Shown: in pieces, positions 1-8,430 of the stretch | Layout: each line of letters begins with the position of its first letter | Position numbering within the stretch: position 1 is the stretch's first letter | NCBI GenBank assembly: GCA_021106755.1 | Contig: JAIOTM010000024.1 | Span: 1-11,553 of the forward strand | Direction: 5' to 3' | Length of the DNA stretch: 11,553 nucleotides | Source: Candidatus Cloacimonadota bacterium | GTDB taxonomy: Bacteria; Cloacimonadota; Cloacimonadia; Cloacimonadales; JAIOQZ01 | Made by a program: the position numbers and the translations under genes | Notes under the pieces: model-generated | Told to the model about the DNA's origin: nothing | Database searches by the model: none | The model's input: the letters and a program-made list of their open reading frames with translations, nothing else

Positions 1-1909
1 CCGGTAGCCAGCGAACTAAATCACCGGTTCGATATAGTCGCCCTTCCCCAAAGGGATTAGCCACAAACCTTTCGTTGGTAAGTTCGCCCAGATTAAGATA
101 ACCCGCGCCAACTCCCTCGCCGCCGATATAAAGCTCTCCATAAACGCCTGCCGGAACCTGACTCAGAGCAGAATCGAGAAGATACATCGTTGTATTATTA
201 ATAGGTTTACCAATAAGTATCGGTGCAGTGGCATCTTCTATAAGGTAAATGGAAGACCACACAGTAGTCTCGGTGGGTCCATACATATTCCATAATTCCG
301 AAACATTTGGCAGAAGCAATCCTGCTAATCGTTGGGGAAGTGCTTCACCCCCGCAAAGTGCTTTTATTCTCTCTTTGAAGCCGATTTCCATCAACATGAG
401 CCAGGTCGAGGGGGTTGCCTGCATTATTGTAATTTCGTTTTTTGTAACAGCTTCGGCGAGACTTCGGGCATCTAAGCTTTTTTCGCGTTCTAACAAATAA
501 AGGCGCGCGCCTGTTATCAGTGGCAGAAAGATTTCCAGCACCGAAATATCGAAACTGAGCGGAGTAATTGCGAGTAATCTGTCTTCCTGACTGATTCCAG
601 GTTTTTTCTTCATCGAAAGCAGGAAATTTGTAATTCCTCGATGATAAATCTGAACGCCTTTGGGTTTTCCCGTAGAACCGGAAGTATAGATTACATAGGC
701 TATCTCGTTAGGTGAAATCTCCCAGGAAGTGGCTTCCGCTTCTGTCAGTTCATTATAGGATGTCATAGGAATAACGGTTAGACGGTCGTTAATATCCACC
801 CGGATAATCACATCGGGGGTGGAATCTTCTATCATGTACCGGAGACGCTCGTCAGGATATTCAGGATCAAGATAAAGATATACACCGCCTGCCTGCCAGG
901 TAGCCAACAGTAATGCTATCATTTCAGGGCTTCGTTTGCCAAAGAGGGCAACCAGCCGTGATTTCCCTAAACGCGAAGCAATAACCGGCGCGAGTTGCTC
1001 TGATGTGTCTAATAGCCACTTATAGGTGTAGCCTTTATCCTCAAAAAAGAGTATTTCGCGGTCGGGTGCGGCAAGTGCCTGTTGCCGGATTAGTTCCGGT
1101 GTATCCTCTTCTGGCATTTTTTGAGCAGTATCGTTCCAGCTTTCCATTAAGCCATACTCTTCTGAAGTAAGCAGAGGAATCTCACTAAGAATACGTTCAG
1201 GGTTTGCTATACTCTCTTTTACAAGTTGCTCGAAATGGGTAGCAAGTTGTGTTATCTGAGATTCGGTGAATAATGCTCTGGCATATTCGAACCTGCATTC
1301 CAGTATTCCGTTTGTCAGGGCTGCATCAAGGGTAATATCAACTTTCGCGGTGTTGTTCCCGTGAATGTGCATACGGTAATCCAGATGAGTAAACGCGGTT
1401 GAAGGTCGGGGATAATTCTGGAAAACCAGCATTACCTGAAATATCGGGTGTCTGCCCGGATCAGGTCGTTTGATAAGCAAATCGACTATCTTTCCAAACG
1501 GCAGGGCAAGGTTATCGAAAACTTCGAGAGAGCCATCAGCTTCGCGCTTGAGTAAATCATTGAAAGTTTCATCCGGTATAAGCGGATTACGTAAAGCAAT
1601 ATTGTCGGTAAATACACCTATTGTGTTCTCAAATACATCGTGAGGACGCCATGCCGCCGGTGCTCCTATAGCAAAATCTGTCTGCCCGGAGTAACGGTAA
1701 AGAAGCAGGCGGTATAGTGCCGCTAAGTAGATAAACATGCTTACTTTACTTTTTTTACAGAACGCTTCTAATTTCGCAGTCAGTTCTGAGGACAGGTTCC
1801 GGTAAATATTACCACCTTCAAAGCATTGTTCGTCAGGACGACTTCCCTTATAAGGCAGAGTAATTTGTTCAAGCTCTCCAGCGAGATACTTTCGCCAGAA
1901 CCTGACGGC
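1..1909 (-). pseudogene. NRPS third segment (end of C3 domain plus A3 domain), downstream of an in-frame TAA, runs off left edge
   Basis: This is the direct in-frame continuation of the synthetase after the TAA at 1910-1912; I translated every codon down to base 2 and found no further stop. It holds the C-lobe of condensation domain C3 (AVRFWRKYLAGE just after the stop, IGVFTDNIALR, HPIFQVMLVFQN) and adenylation domain A3 from about codon 2102 (SWNDTA), counting from the ATG at 7444. A3 core motifs are intact: YTSGSTGKPKG (from Y2253), SFDIS, NMYGPTETTVW, GEGVGAGYL, and RTGDL near the edge. Aligned by eye to GrsA PheA, the pocket is D2299, I2300, L2303, Q2342, C2364, G2366, M2387, V2395, W2396 (tenth residue outside). 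This resembles the known glycine code DILQLGLIWK, so Gly is the best guess. No ribosome site or start follows the TAA; the first in-frame ATG (1736-1738) is 58 codons on, inside the fold. I therefore call it a broken-gene segment. Further domains presumably lie to the left. Confidence 0.85.
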
Positions 1910-1912
1910 TTA
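1910..1912 (-). other. In-frame TAA interrupting the NRPS within condensation domain C3 (codon 1845)
   Basis: On the minus strand the frame reads WFEEEQGK, then TAA, then AVRFWRKYLAG. This aligns without a gap to the usual condensation-domain stretch W-x(11)-YW-KKQL-AG, so the stop replaces a single residue and nothing is shifted. At that place the family often has K, E or Q, each one base from TAA (AAA, GAA, CAA). It lies 50 codons after HHIIADG of the same domain. Confidence 0.9.
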
Positions 1913-4900
1913 TTTTCCTTGCTCTTCTTCAAACCACTTACGATACCAGATGGCAAAATCAATGTACTGCCTTTTGGGAACAGTCAGGTCAGGCTTCCGG
2001 TTTTCGGAAAGGCTGTCGTAAATACTGCCGAGTTGAAGCGATAAAATTCCTGCCGACCAGCCATCGGCTATTATATGATGCAGAATAAAGACAAACTTAA
2101 AACCTTCAGGCTCTAACTTTAAGAGTACTCCCTTACATAGCGGTCCCTCCTGCAAATTAAACCTGTTCCGTCGCAATCTGGTGGTTATTTGGTCAGACTC
2201 CGTTGCCCGAACAGCAAGCGGCTTCTCGGATAAATCTATAAAGGTGAAATCGACCGGAGTTTTGTCCAATATCTGTTGTCGGGGAACACCGTCTTCGTCT
2301 GTAAACACAGTTCGGAATGTTTCATGTTGCTCCAGAAGCAGAGTTAAAGCTTTTAAGAAACGCTCTACCACAACTGTGGCGTTGATTTCAAACTCCAGTG
2401 GTATATTATAGGCTACTCCGGTTTCGTCTTGCTTATCTATAAACCATAAACCTTCCTGAGTGAATGATAAGGGGTAGTTTTCCGCGTCCCGTGGGTAGCG
2501 GGGAATTACAGTCGATTCTTCCGATTCACCGAGTTTCTCCTGAATAAGTCTGGTTAGTAATGCTAAGGTAGGATTACGCATAAAATCGCGCATGGATAAT
2601 GATAATCCAAAAACTTTATCCACTCGTCCCATTAATTGCATAGCACGCAGGGAGTGACCGCCCATATCAAAGAAATCATCGTTACTGCCACTTCCCTCCT
2701 GATTAAGAGTTTGCGCCCATATCTTGGCAAGCTTGCGTTCTACTTCCGATTTGGGTTTTTCTTCTGTAGTTTGAGCTTTAACCTCTGACTGAGGTTTAGG
2801 GAGGGCTTGCCTGTTTATTTTGCCCTGCCGGTTATAAGGCATAAACTCCAGAGGAGTTATATAAGCCGGAACCATGTAATCCGGCAATTGAGAAGCAAGA
2901 AATTTCTTTAACTCCGCCTGTTCCAGCCCGGTTGGTGATGTATAGTAAAGTGCCAGACTCAATTCGCCCCTTATTTCCGGGGTAACGCAGAGAGCTTCGC
3001 CAACTCCCTGATTTGAGAGGGCGATTGAAGTAATCTCTTCCGGTTCGATACGATGCCCACGTATTTTTACTTGAAAATCACTACGCCCCACAAAGAGTAA
3101 GACCCCATCTTCCCGCCACTTTACAAGGTCACCAGTGTTGTAAAGTTTGCCTTTACCAAAGGGTGAGTCGATAAATTTTTCCGCAGTAAGTTCGGGACGG
3201 TTCAGATAGCCAACGCCAACTCCCTCGCCCCCGATGTACAGCGTACCAGTCACCTGCGGCGGAACAAGACGCAATTTCTCGTCCAGAACATACACTTTAG
3301 TGTTGGAAACAGGCTTGCCTATGGGAAGTTCATTCCCATCCAGCTCTGTGCCATAGTGGGCAGTAGCAATGATAGTTGTTTCGGTTGGTCCATAGGTATT
3401 TACAAGAGCTATTTTCCCTTTTGTTACCTTGTGCCAGCGAGTGAATCGCTCCGCTTTTTCACCACCGAGAATAATCAATCGCAACGTATCGGGCAATTGA
3501 ATATCATCTATCGCTGTAACAAGCTCGTGCCAGTAGGCTGTTGGCAGGTCTGCCAGAGTTATTGCGTTTGCTGTCAGGTTATTCACAAACTGCTGTATTG
3601 TTGGAACATCGAGATTTTCCGGGAATACAACGGTTCCACCGGATAGCCAGATTGGTAACATCTCTTCTAAGGAAAGATCAAAGGATAACGACCCAAACTG
3701 AAGGATACGTTCCTTCTCTGTCAGGTTAAATAGTTCTATAGCCGCAAGGTTGTGGTTTATTAAATTGCGATGAGTGAGAACCGCGCCCTTGGGCTTACCG
3801 GTTGAACCGGATGTATAAATTATATATGCTTTATCATCCGGGGAGGGTACAGTGGTTGACTTTGCTTTCGATTCCTTTTGCAAATCGCCAAAAAGAAGAT
3901 ACGGGATTGTACTATCATCGACTTCAACCTTGCTAACTATAACCCGCTCCACTTCAGCGTCTGAGATAATTGATAATTTTCGTTGTTCCGGCATAGCTTC
4001 GTCAAGGGGTAAATAGATACATCCAGCTTTCAATATCCCCGCCAGCGTAATAGTAAAATCGATTCCACGAGGTAAGCTCACTCCAATTACAGAGCCAGGT
4101 TTCGCCTTTTTCAGAATAGCCGAAGCAAACACATCTGATTTGTGGTCTAACTCACCATAAGTAAGCCGTTCTGCTCCCTGAATTACAGCCAGTTTCTCAG
4201 TCCGGGCAGTTGCTCTTTCCCGAAACAACTCAGCCCAGGATTTTTCAAGAGGATAATCCCGGTCGGTATCGTTCCACTCATCAAGAATAGTGGCACGAAG
4301 CGCGGGTGGAAGAACCTCAATTTCGTTTACGAGAGCTTCTGGATTGCTAATCATCTGCTCTAATACATAATCAAACGAAGTAGCCATGTTACGCACTAAC
4401 TCATCCGAGATAATATCGGTGTTATATTCGAACCAACATTCCAGTTCACCTTTAATTTCATCAATTGTCAGGTCGAGATCAAGCTTGGCGGTTCTGTTGC
4501 CTATCTCTTTCATACGTATCTGAACAGTGTCGCCGGATGTATCAGGGATAGGGAAGTTCTGGAAAACAAACATCACCTCGAACAGAGGATGCCGTGACGG
4601 ATCGTGTCTGTATCCCATAGATTTTATGAGGTTATCGAAAGGAGTCTGAGCCATACTGAAAGCAGTTAACGCCGACTCACTCTCCCCCGCAACGAGTGAA
4701 GATATGGTGTAGTCATTGTCAAAGCGGGTACGAAGTGCCACCAGATTAGTAAAAATGCCAATCGTGTGTTCCCAGCGGGAATCATCCCGCCCGGCATAGG
4801 GAGAACCAACCACAATATCGTCTGCTCCGGTGTAGTGTTTCATAACTATTTTAAGTGCAGTCTCTAACACCACATACATACTTGTATTGAGTGTTGCCGT

Positions 4901-5233
4901 AAACTTTTTCAGTTTGTTGGTAACTGACAATGGAATATGCCACCAGTAGCGTTCTCCTATGCTGGTCATTTCGCTACTACGCCGTTGTTTCAGTGGTAGG
5001 TCAACAGGTTCCGGGAATGGCAATAAACGCTGTTTCCAGTAATCCAGTTCAATTGGGTCAACACCCGCCTGTTCTTCTTTGCTTATTTTTGCCGCGTAGT
5101 CTGTGTAGTCCGCAGTAATCTCAGGTAATACAGCATCCAGTTTCTCAATTTTCGCGTTGTAAATTTCTCGCAAATCTCTCAAAAAGACACCCATAGACCA
5201 GCCATCAGTAATAATATGATGTATCACAAGGAA
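1913..5233 (-). pseudogene. NRPS second segment: rest of C2, A2, T2, first part of C3
   Basis: In frame with the segments on both sides and open from the TAG at 5234-5236 to the TAA at 1910-1912. Codons are numbered from the ATG at 7444. It opens with the C2 active site HHIITDG (742-748) and continues through the C-lobe. Domain A2 follows: LTYGEL, LKAGCIYLPLD, YTSGSTGKPKG (1210-1220), SFDLS, NTYGPTETTI, YNTGDL, and the A10 lysine K1542 in GKINR. T2 has MGGHSL with the phosphopantetheine serine S1598. C3 has SFTQEGLW and HHIIADG (1789-1795). The A2 pocket by eye is D-L-E-D-I-G-T-I-I-K; two acidic residues suggest a cationic side chain, but I recall no matching code. The only nearby start is a GTG at 5225-5227, two codons after the TAG (TTC CTT GTG), with no Shine-Dalgarno. 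It would begin the protein two residues before the catalytic HH, inside the C fold, so independent expression is doubtful. Confidence 0.85.
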
Positions 5234-5236
5234 CTA
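5234..5236 (-). other. In-frame TAG interrupting the NRPS within condensation domain C2 (codon 737)
   Basis: The minus-strand frame reads TAKKRYI, then TAG, then FLVIHHIITDGWS. The paralogous C3 domain of the same chain has EGFKFVFILHHIIADGWS, which aligns without a gap and puts Phe where the stop stands. The position lies in the hydrophobic strand leading into HHxxxDG, where Leu or Trp is also common; TTG or TGG to TAG would be one base change. The reading frame is identical on both sides. Confidence 0.9.
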
Positions 5237-7444
5237 GATATAGCGTTTTTTCGCGGTGCGTATAAGTATCGACCGAAACAGCTTCCCTTCTTCCAGATTG
5301 AACAGAGTTTCGCCGTAGGAATCGCGAATACGTTCTACCTCTCCGCTCTGGTCATCATCATTGGAAATATCTATGTAAGGAATATCGGGAGTAAAGGGTG
5401 GATCGAGAAAAAATACCGGTACGTTATCGTGTCTCGCAAAGCGCGTTCTTAAAGCGGAGTGCCGCTGCACTAACTCTGTAATCGCCATTTTGAATTTGTC
5501 TATCTGGATTTCACCATGAATATCGAATCGAAGAGGGATATTATAGTCTGTACGGGTTTTGTCCAATGTCCAGAAAAAATAGGGTCCGTGTTGGGATGGC
5601 GAAAGAGGAACACCATTGGGAAATTCCGCAGTTTTGATTTTCTCTTTTACTACAGCTTTTTTCAATTTCACTAATTTTGTAGCTACATCTTTGAGTACGG
5701 ATTGCTCAAACAAATCCAGAATCGTAAGCTTGTAGCCTTCATCCTCAGAGAGACGTGCTACTGCCCGTGCCGCTTTGAGAGAGTGTCCGCCGAGACGGAA
5801 AAAATCATCGTTTCTGCCGATTTTTTTAATATCAAGTATGTTGCTCCATACACGTGCTAAGGCTTCTTCTTTCGGTGTTTCCGGTGGAACAAACTCCTCA
5901 AGATGCTCAATCCAGTCAGGTTCCGGTAGCTTTTCTCTGTCAATTTTACCGTTATCGGTCAACGGCATATCTTTCATAAAGATAAACACGGAAGGAATCA
6001 TGTAATCCGGCAGTGTTTCTGCTAACCACTCTTCCAGTCCTTCCAGTTTCTTTTTCTTCTTATTTTTAAGCTCTATGTAAGCTACAAGCACTTTATCACC
6101 GTCTGGTCTGCGAACATCCATCATATAGTTTTGCAGAATGTCCGGGTGCGTTGATAAAATCGACTGAATTTCGCCGAGTTCTATTCTGTAACCTCGAATT
6201 TTTACCTGAAAATCTAATCTTCCGAGAAATTCTATCTCTCCGTCAGGAAAGAACCTGCCGAGATCACCTGTTTTGTATAAGCGGTCGCCGAGAATGTTTT
6301 CAAATGGGTTCTTGATGAATGCTTCTGCTGTTTTTTCAGGATTTCCGAAGTATCCCCGACCAACAAGTTTACCAGCAAGATATATTTCACCCGATTCTCC
6401 CTGTCGAACAGGTTCAAGGTTTTCGTTGAGTATTAAAACCTGTGTATTCGTTACTGGTTTGCCAATAGAGGGCATGCCGTGAGCTTTGTTTTCGAGTTCC
6501 ACGACTTTCTCTGTTACAATAATAGTTGCTTCGCTTGGACCATAAACATTGCAAAGAGTAGCCGGAAAATCCGGGTGTGGTCGTTTTACCAGTCTGTCGC
6601 CGCCGGAGCAAATAAATTCAAGTTGTGGGTTCTTGCGCCAATTAGAGTCTAAAAACAACTCTGCTACCGGTGTAGGCAGGAAGCCGAATACAATCTGGTG
6701 TTTCGCGAAAAAATCGTTTAAGGCTTCCATATCTATGAGACACGCATCCGGGGTAATAAACAGCGTCCCGGCAGTAGTCAGGTTTCCCCAGTACTCCCAT
6801 TGAGAAGCATCGAAGCTTAATTTTGCCGATTGCGATACATGACGCCCCGGAATCAGATTCCAGCGGCTACTGGTCCAGGCAATCAGGTTTACAAGGTTGC
6901 AATGTTCTATTGCCACTCCTTTTGGCACACCGGTAGAGCCGGATGTATAAATCAAATAGACAAGACTATTAGTTGAAACAGCGTAATTCGGATTGTCTTC
7001 CGAAAGTGTTTCGTCAGCCAGAATAGCGTCAAGCTTGGGGTAGCGTCCTTTTTTCATGAGTTTGTCGGCACCACCAACTGTGTCCAGAATAAATCCAAGT
7101 CCCGATTCCTTAACAATCATGCGAAGTCTTTTCGGTGGATATGTCGGATCGAGAGCCACATAGCAACATCCCGCCTTTACAATACCCATCATCCCGATAA
7201 CAAACGTAATTGAGCGGGTTGTATAAAGCCCGACTGGTGTTTCCAGTGCTAACGACTGTTTAAGAAGATAATGGGCAACTTTGTTTGCCTTCCGATTCAA
7301 CTCAGCATAGGTAATAGTTTGTCCATTACATTCCACGGCAATAATATCAGGATGCTTTTCGACAGTTTCTTCAAATAGCTGGTGTACAGTAGTATCTCGA
7401 ACTTCCGCCTGCGTGTTGTTGCAGGGATAGTCTGGAGCCTTCAT
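5234..7444 (-). CDS. NRPS first segment: initiation module A1-T1 plus N-terminal part of C2, ending at a premature TAG (736 aa)
   Basis: Non-ribosomal peptide synthetase, cytoplasmic, with no condensation domain before its first adenylation domain, so it should load the first amino acid. The ATG at 7442-7444 has GGGGA five bases upstream (7450-7454). A1 motifs: ITYAEL (44-49), VKAGCCYVALD (89-99), YTSGSTGVPKG (166-176), SFDAS (210-214), NVYGPSEAT (299-307), KTGDL (391-395), GRLDFQVKIRG (408-418), and K500 in NGKIDR. T1 has LGGHSL (551-556) with S555 for the phosphopantetheine arm. C2 begins near 612 (LSPSQHG) with RHSALRTRF (661-669) and is cut at codon 737 before its HHxxxDG. Pocket by eye: D212, A213, W216, F255, C279, G281, V300, I308, I309, K500. 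This partly resembles the leucine code DAWFLGNVVK; a hydrophobic substrate is possible, not firm. As it stands it could make only an A-T protein with a dead C stub. It is translationally coupled to the GNAT gene one base upstream. Confidence 0.9.
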   Translation of the reverse strand: MKAPDYPCNNTQAEVRDTTVHQLFEETVEKHPDIIAVECNGQTITYAELNRKANKVAHYLLKQSLALETPVGLYTTRSITFVIGMMGIVKAGCCYVALDPTYPPKRLRMIVKESGLGFILDTVGGADKLMKKGRYPKLDAILADETLSEDNPNYAVSTNSLVYLIYTSGSTGVPKGVAIEHCNLVNLIAWTSSRWNLIPGRHVSQSAKLSFDASQWEYWGNLTTAGTLFITPDACLIDMEALNDFFAKHQIVFGFLPTPVAELFLDSNWRKNPQLEFICSGGDRLVKRPHPDFPATLCNVYGPSEATIIVTEKVVELENKAHGMPSIGKPVTNTQVLILNENLEPVRQGESGEIYLAGKLVGRGYFGNPEKTAEAFIKNPFENILGDRLYKTGDLGRFFPDGEIEFLGRLDFQVKIRGYRIELGEIQSILSTHPDILQNYMMDVRRPDGDKVLVAYIELKNKKKKKLEGLEEWLAETLPDYMIPSVFIFMKDMPLTDNGKIDREKLPEPDWIEHLEEFVPPETPKEEALARVWSNILDIKKIGRNDDFFRLGGHSLKAARAVARLSEDEGYKLTILDLFEQSVLKDVATKLVKLKKAVVKEKIKTAEFPNGVPLSPSQHGPYFFWTLDKTRTDYNIPLRFDIHGEIQIDKFKMAITELVQRHSALRTRFARHDNVPVFFLDPPFTPDIPYIDISNDDDQSGEVERIRDSYGETLFNLEEGKLFRSILIRTAKKRYI

Positions 7445-7445
7445 A

Positions 7446-8006
7446 TTATTCCCCGATTTGAATTAATGAGTATATCTCTACATCGTTTGTTTGTTTGTTG
7501 TCCTCGTGGTAGCCGTACTGACGAAGTAACCCTTCGCGCTCGAATCCAAGTTTTTCCAACAGCTTCGCGGAAGCGATATTACCCGGTTGTACTAATGCCT
7601 GAATGCGGGTCAGCTCCAGCTCCGCAAAACAGTACTCAGTAACCCGTTGAAGCACTTCTGTCATAGCCCCTTTTCCCCACCAATCTTTGTGCAAATCGTA
7701 GCCCACTTCGCAGGTCTTGGGTGTTACAAATCCGGCAAGCATACACATACCAGCCATAACATTGCTTTCTTTATCGGCAATCACCCATCGCAGAGCTGTC
7801 TTCCGCAAGTATTGCTCGTTATAGTAACGAATTACAAGCCTAGCTGTTTCTTCTGAATCGGGACCATTCCAGTCCAGAAAACGTACTACATCGGGTTCGC
7901 TGTAAATTTCGTACATACGTCTCGCGTCACTTTCGACAGGACGTCTCAGCCTGAATCGATTGGTTTCTAACACTGGAAAACTTTCAAACGCTTTTTTCCA
8001 AGCCAT
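7446..8006 (-). CDS. GNAT-family N-acetyltransferase, RimJ/RimL type (186 aa), first gene of the NRPS operon
   Basis: Transfers an acetyl group from acetyl-CoA to an amine; the real acceptor is unknown. The protein shows the RimJ/RimL (Acetyltransf_3) layout. FPVLETNRFRLRRP stands near the N-terminus (10-23). The acetyl-CoA-binding motif A, EVGYDLHKDWWGKGAMTE (100-117), carries the pyrophosphate loop WWGKGA. The motif B region is VQPGNIASAKLLEKLGF (139-155), with N143 and S146 where relatives use NxxS. Length fits the family. ATG at 8004-8006 is preceded by TGGAGG (core GGAGG at 8011-8015, four-base spacer). The stop (7446-7448) lies one base from the NRPS ATG, so the two are surely co-transcribed and probably translationally coupled, the end of this gene serving as the NRPS ribosome site. 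That context suggests acetylation of the peptide, its free N-terminus or a building block, or self-protection, but RimL-like enzymes also modify ribosomal proteins; I cannot decide from sequence. Confidence 0.9.
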   Translation of the reverse strand: MAWKKAFESFPVLETNRFRLRRPVESDARRMYEIYSEPDVVRFLDWNGPDSEETARLVIRYYNEQYLRKTALRWVIADKESNVMAGMCMLAGFVTPKTCEVGYDLHKDWWGKGAMTEVLQRVTEYCFAELELTRIQALVQPGNIASAKLLEKLGFEREGLLRQYGYHEDNKQTNDVEIYSLIQIGE

Positions 8007-8028
8007 GTAACCTCCAGAGATTTCGTTA

Positions 8029-8058
8029 AAAGTACTAAGAACAAGCCTTAACTGTCAA
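8029..8058 (-). promoter_or_regulatory. Candidate promoter of the acetyltransferase-NRPS operon
   Basis: On the minus strand a perfect TTGACA (8053-8058) is followed after 18 bases by TACTTT (8029-8034), which keeps T1, A2 and T6 of TATAAT. Transcription would begin near 8022, just ahead of the GGAGG at 8011-8015, giving a very short leader. The -10 region also reads TACTTTTA, close to the TAnnTTTG -7 box of Bacteroidetes, so the sigma-factor type is open. Confidence 0.45.
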
Positions 8059-8241
8059 TAGAAATATCCGCTACTGCAAAAAAAAACGTAAAATCGTAAT
8101 ATTACATAAACTGACGAAGCCATAACAAGGTTGGCAATATGGAGCAATGATGAGGGAAAACTGAATCAACAACAATCACTTTGTTTGGGAAAGTTATTTT
8201 ATCAATAGTAGCACTTAGTTGCACATAGGGCTTTTAATGTT

Positions 8242-8400
8242 TGACACATAATTTTTAATTGACAGATTTGCTAACCTCTGGCTATTCGGGATGTAAAGAC
8301 ATGAGCTTGTCATATCTTTTTTTTAGACATGACACATAAGTTGCGATTAATAACAACAATTGGTGACGATTATAGGTTTTAATCCTTTTATAGTGTGTCA
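8242..8400. repeat. Three copies of TGACACA upstream of fic (candidate operator)
   Basis: TGACACA occurs at 8242-8248 and 8330-8336 on the plus strand and, inverted as TGTGTCA, at 8394-8400. The two direct copies extend to a ten-base match TGACACATAA (8242-8251, 8330-8339). A second short direct repeat, AGACATGA, lies at 8297-8304 and 8325-8332. The inverted copy ends 20 bases before the fic ribosome site. Binding by a repressor, perhaps the helix-turn-helix of the Fic protein itself, is only inferred. Confidence 0.35.
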
Positions 8401-8420
8401 TTAAATCCAAATTTTTACGC

Positions 8421-8425
8421 AGGAG
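8421..8425 (+). promoter_or_regulatory. Ribosome binding site that sets the fic start
   Basis: AGGAG is followed by TAATG and then ATG at 8431, a five-base spacer. The ATG at 8428 would leave only two bases, and the in-frame GTG at 8395 has no such site. The start at 8431 is therefore preferred. Confidence 0.7.
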
Positions 8426-8430
8426 TAATG

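Larger units (their letters stand above)
8007..8430. other. A+T-rich divergent intergenic region between the NRPS operon and fic
   Basis: 424 bases with no convincing gene. It contains the minus-strand promoter of the acetyltransferase-NRPS operon near 8029-8058, A- and T-runs (8078-8086 and 8317-8324), three copies of TGACACA, and the fic ribosome site. A perfect TTGACA on the plus strand at 8259-8264 could serve fic, but the best -10 match 18 bases on (TATTCG, 8283-8288) is poor, so I leave the fic promoter unplaced. Confidence 0.7.

Noticed and set aside
249..500. Plus-strand open frames opposite the NRPS (for example 249-500, 1826-2044, 3356-3646, 5216-5452)
   Set aside because: They lie antisense to a long frame with clear A, T and C motifs, have no family motifs and no convincing ribosome sites.
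90..3240. A near-identical stretch of about 20 bases near 108 and 3208 as a recombination repeat
   Set aside because: It encodes the conserved A6 motif GGEGVG in two paralogous adenylation domains; the likeness does not extend beyond the motif.
1910..5236. Reassigned genetic code in which TAG or TAA encodes an amino acid
   Set aside because: The acetyltransferase and fic end with TAA and the protease ends with TAG at the expected family lengths, so both codons act as normal stops in this window.
5228..5245. Programmed readthrough at the TAG
   Set aside because: The bases after the stop (TTCCTT) do not match the CARYYA readthrough context and I see no downstream hairpin; nothing supports it directly.
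8298..8324. Hairpin GACA-tgagct-TGTC followed by eight T as a terminator
   Set aside because: The stem is only four base pairs and no gene on the plus strand ends upstream; it is too weak to call.
8395..8430. Upstream GTG start for fic adding 12 residues
   Set aside because: No ribosome site precedes the GTG, while AGGAG stands at a good distance from the ATG at 8431; the GTG also overlaps the inverted TGACACA copy.
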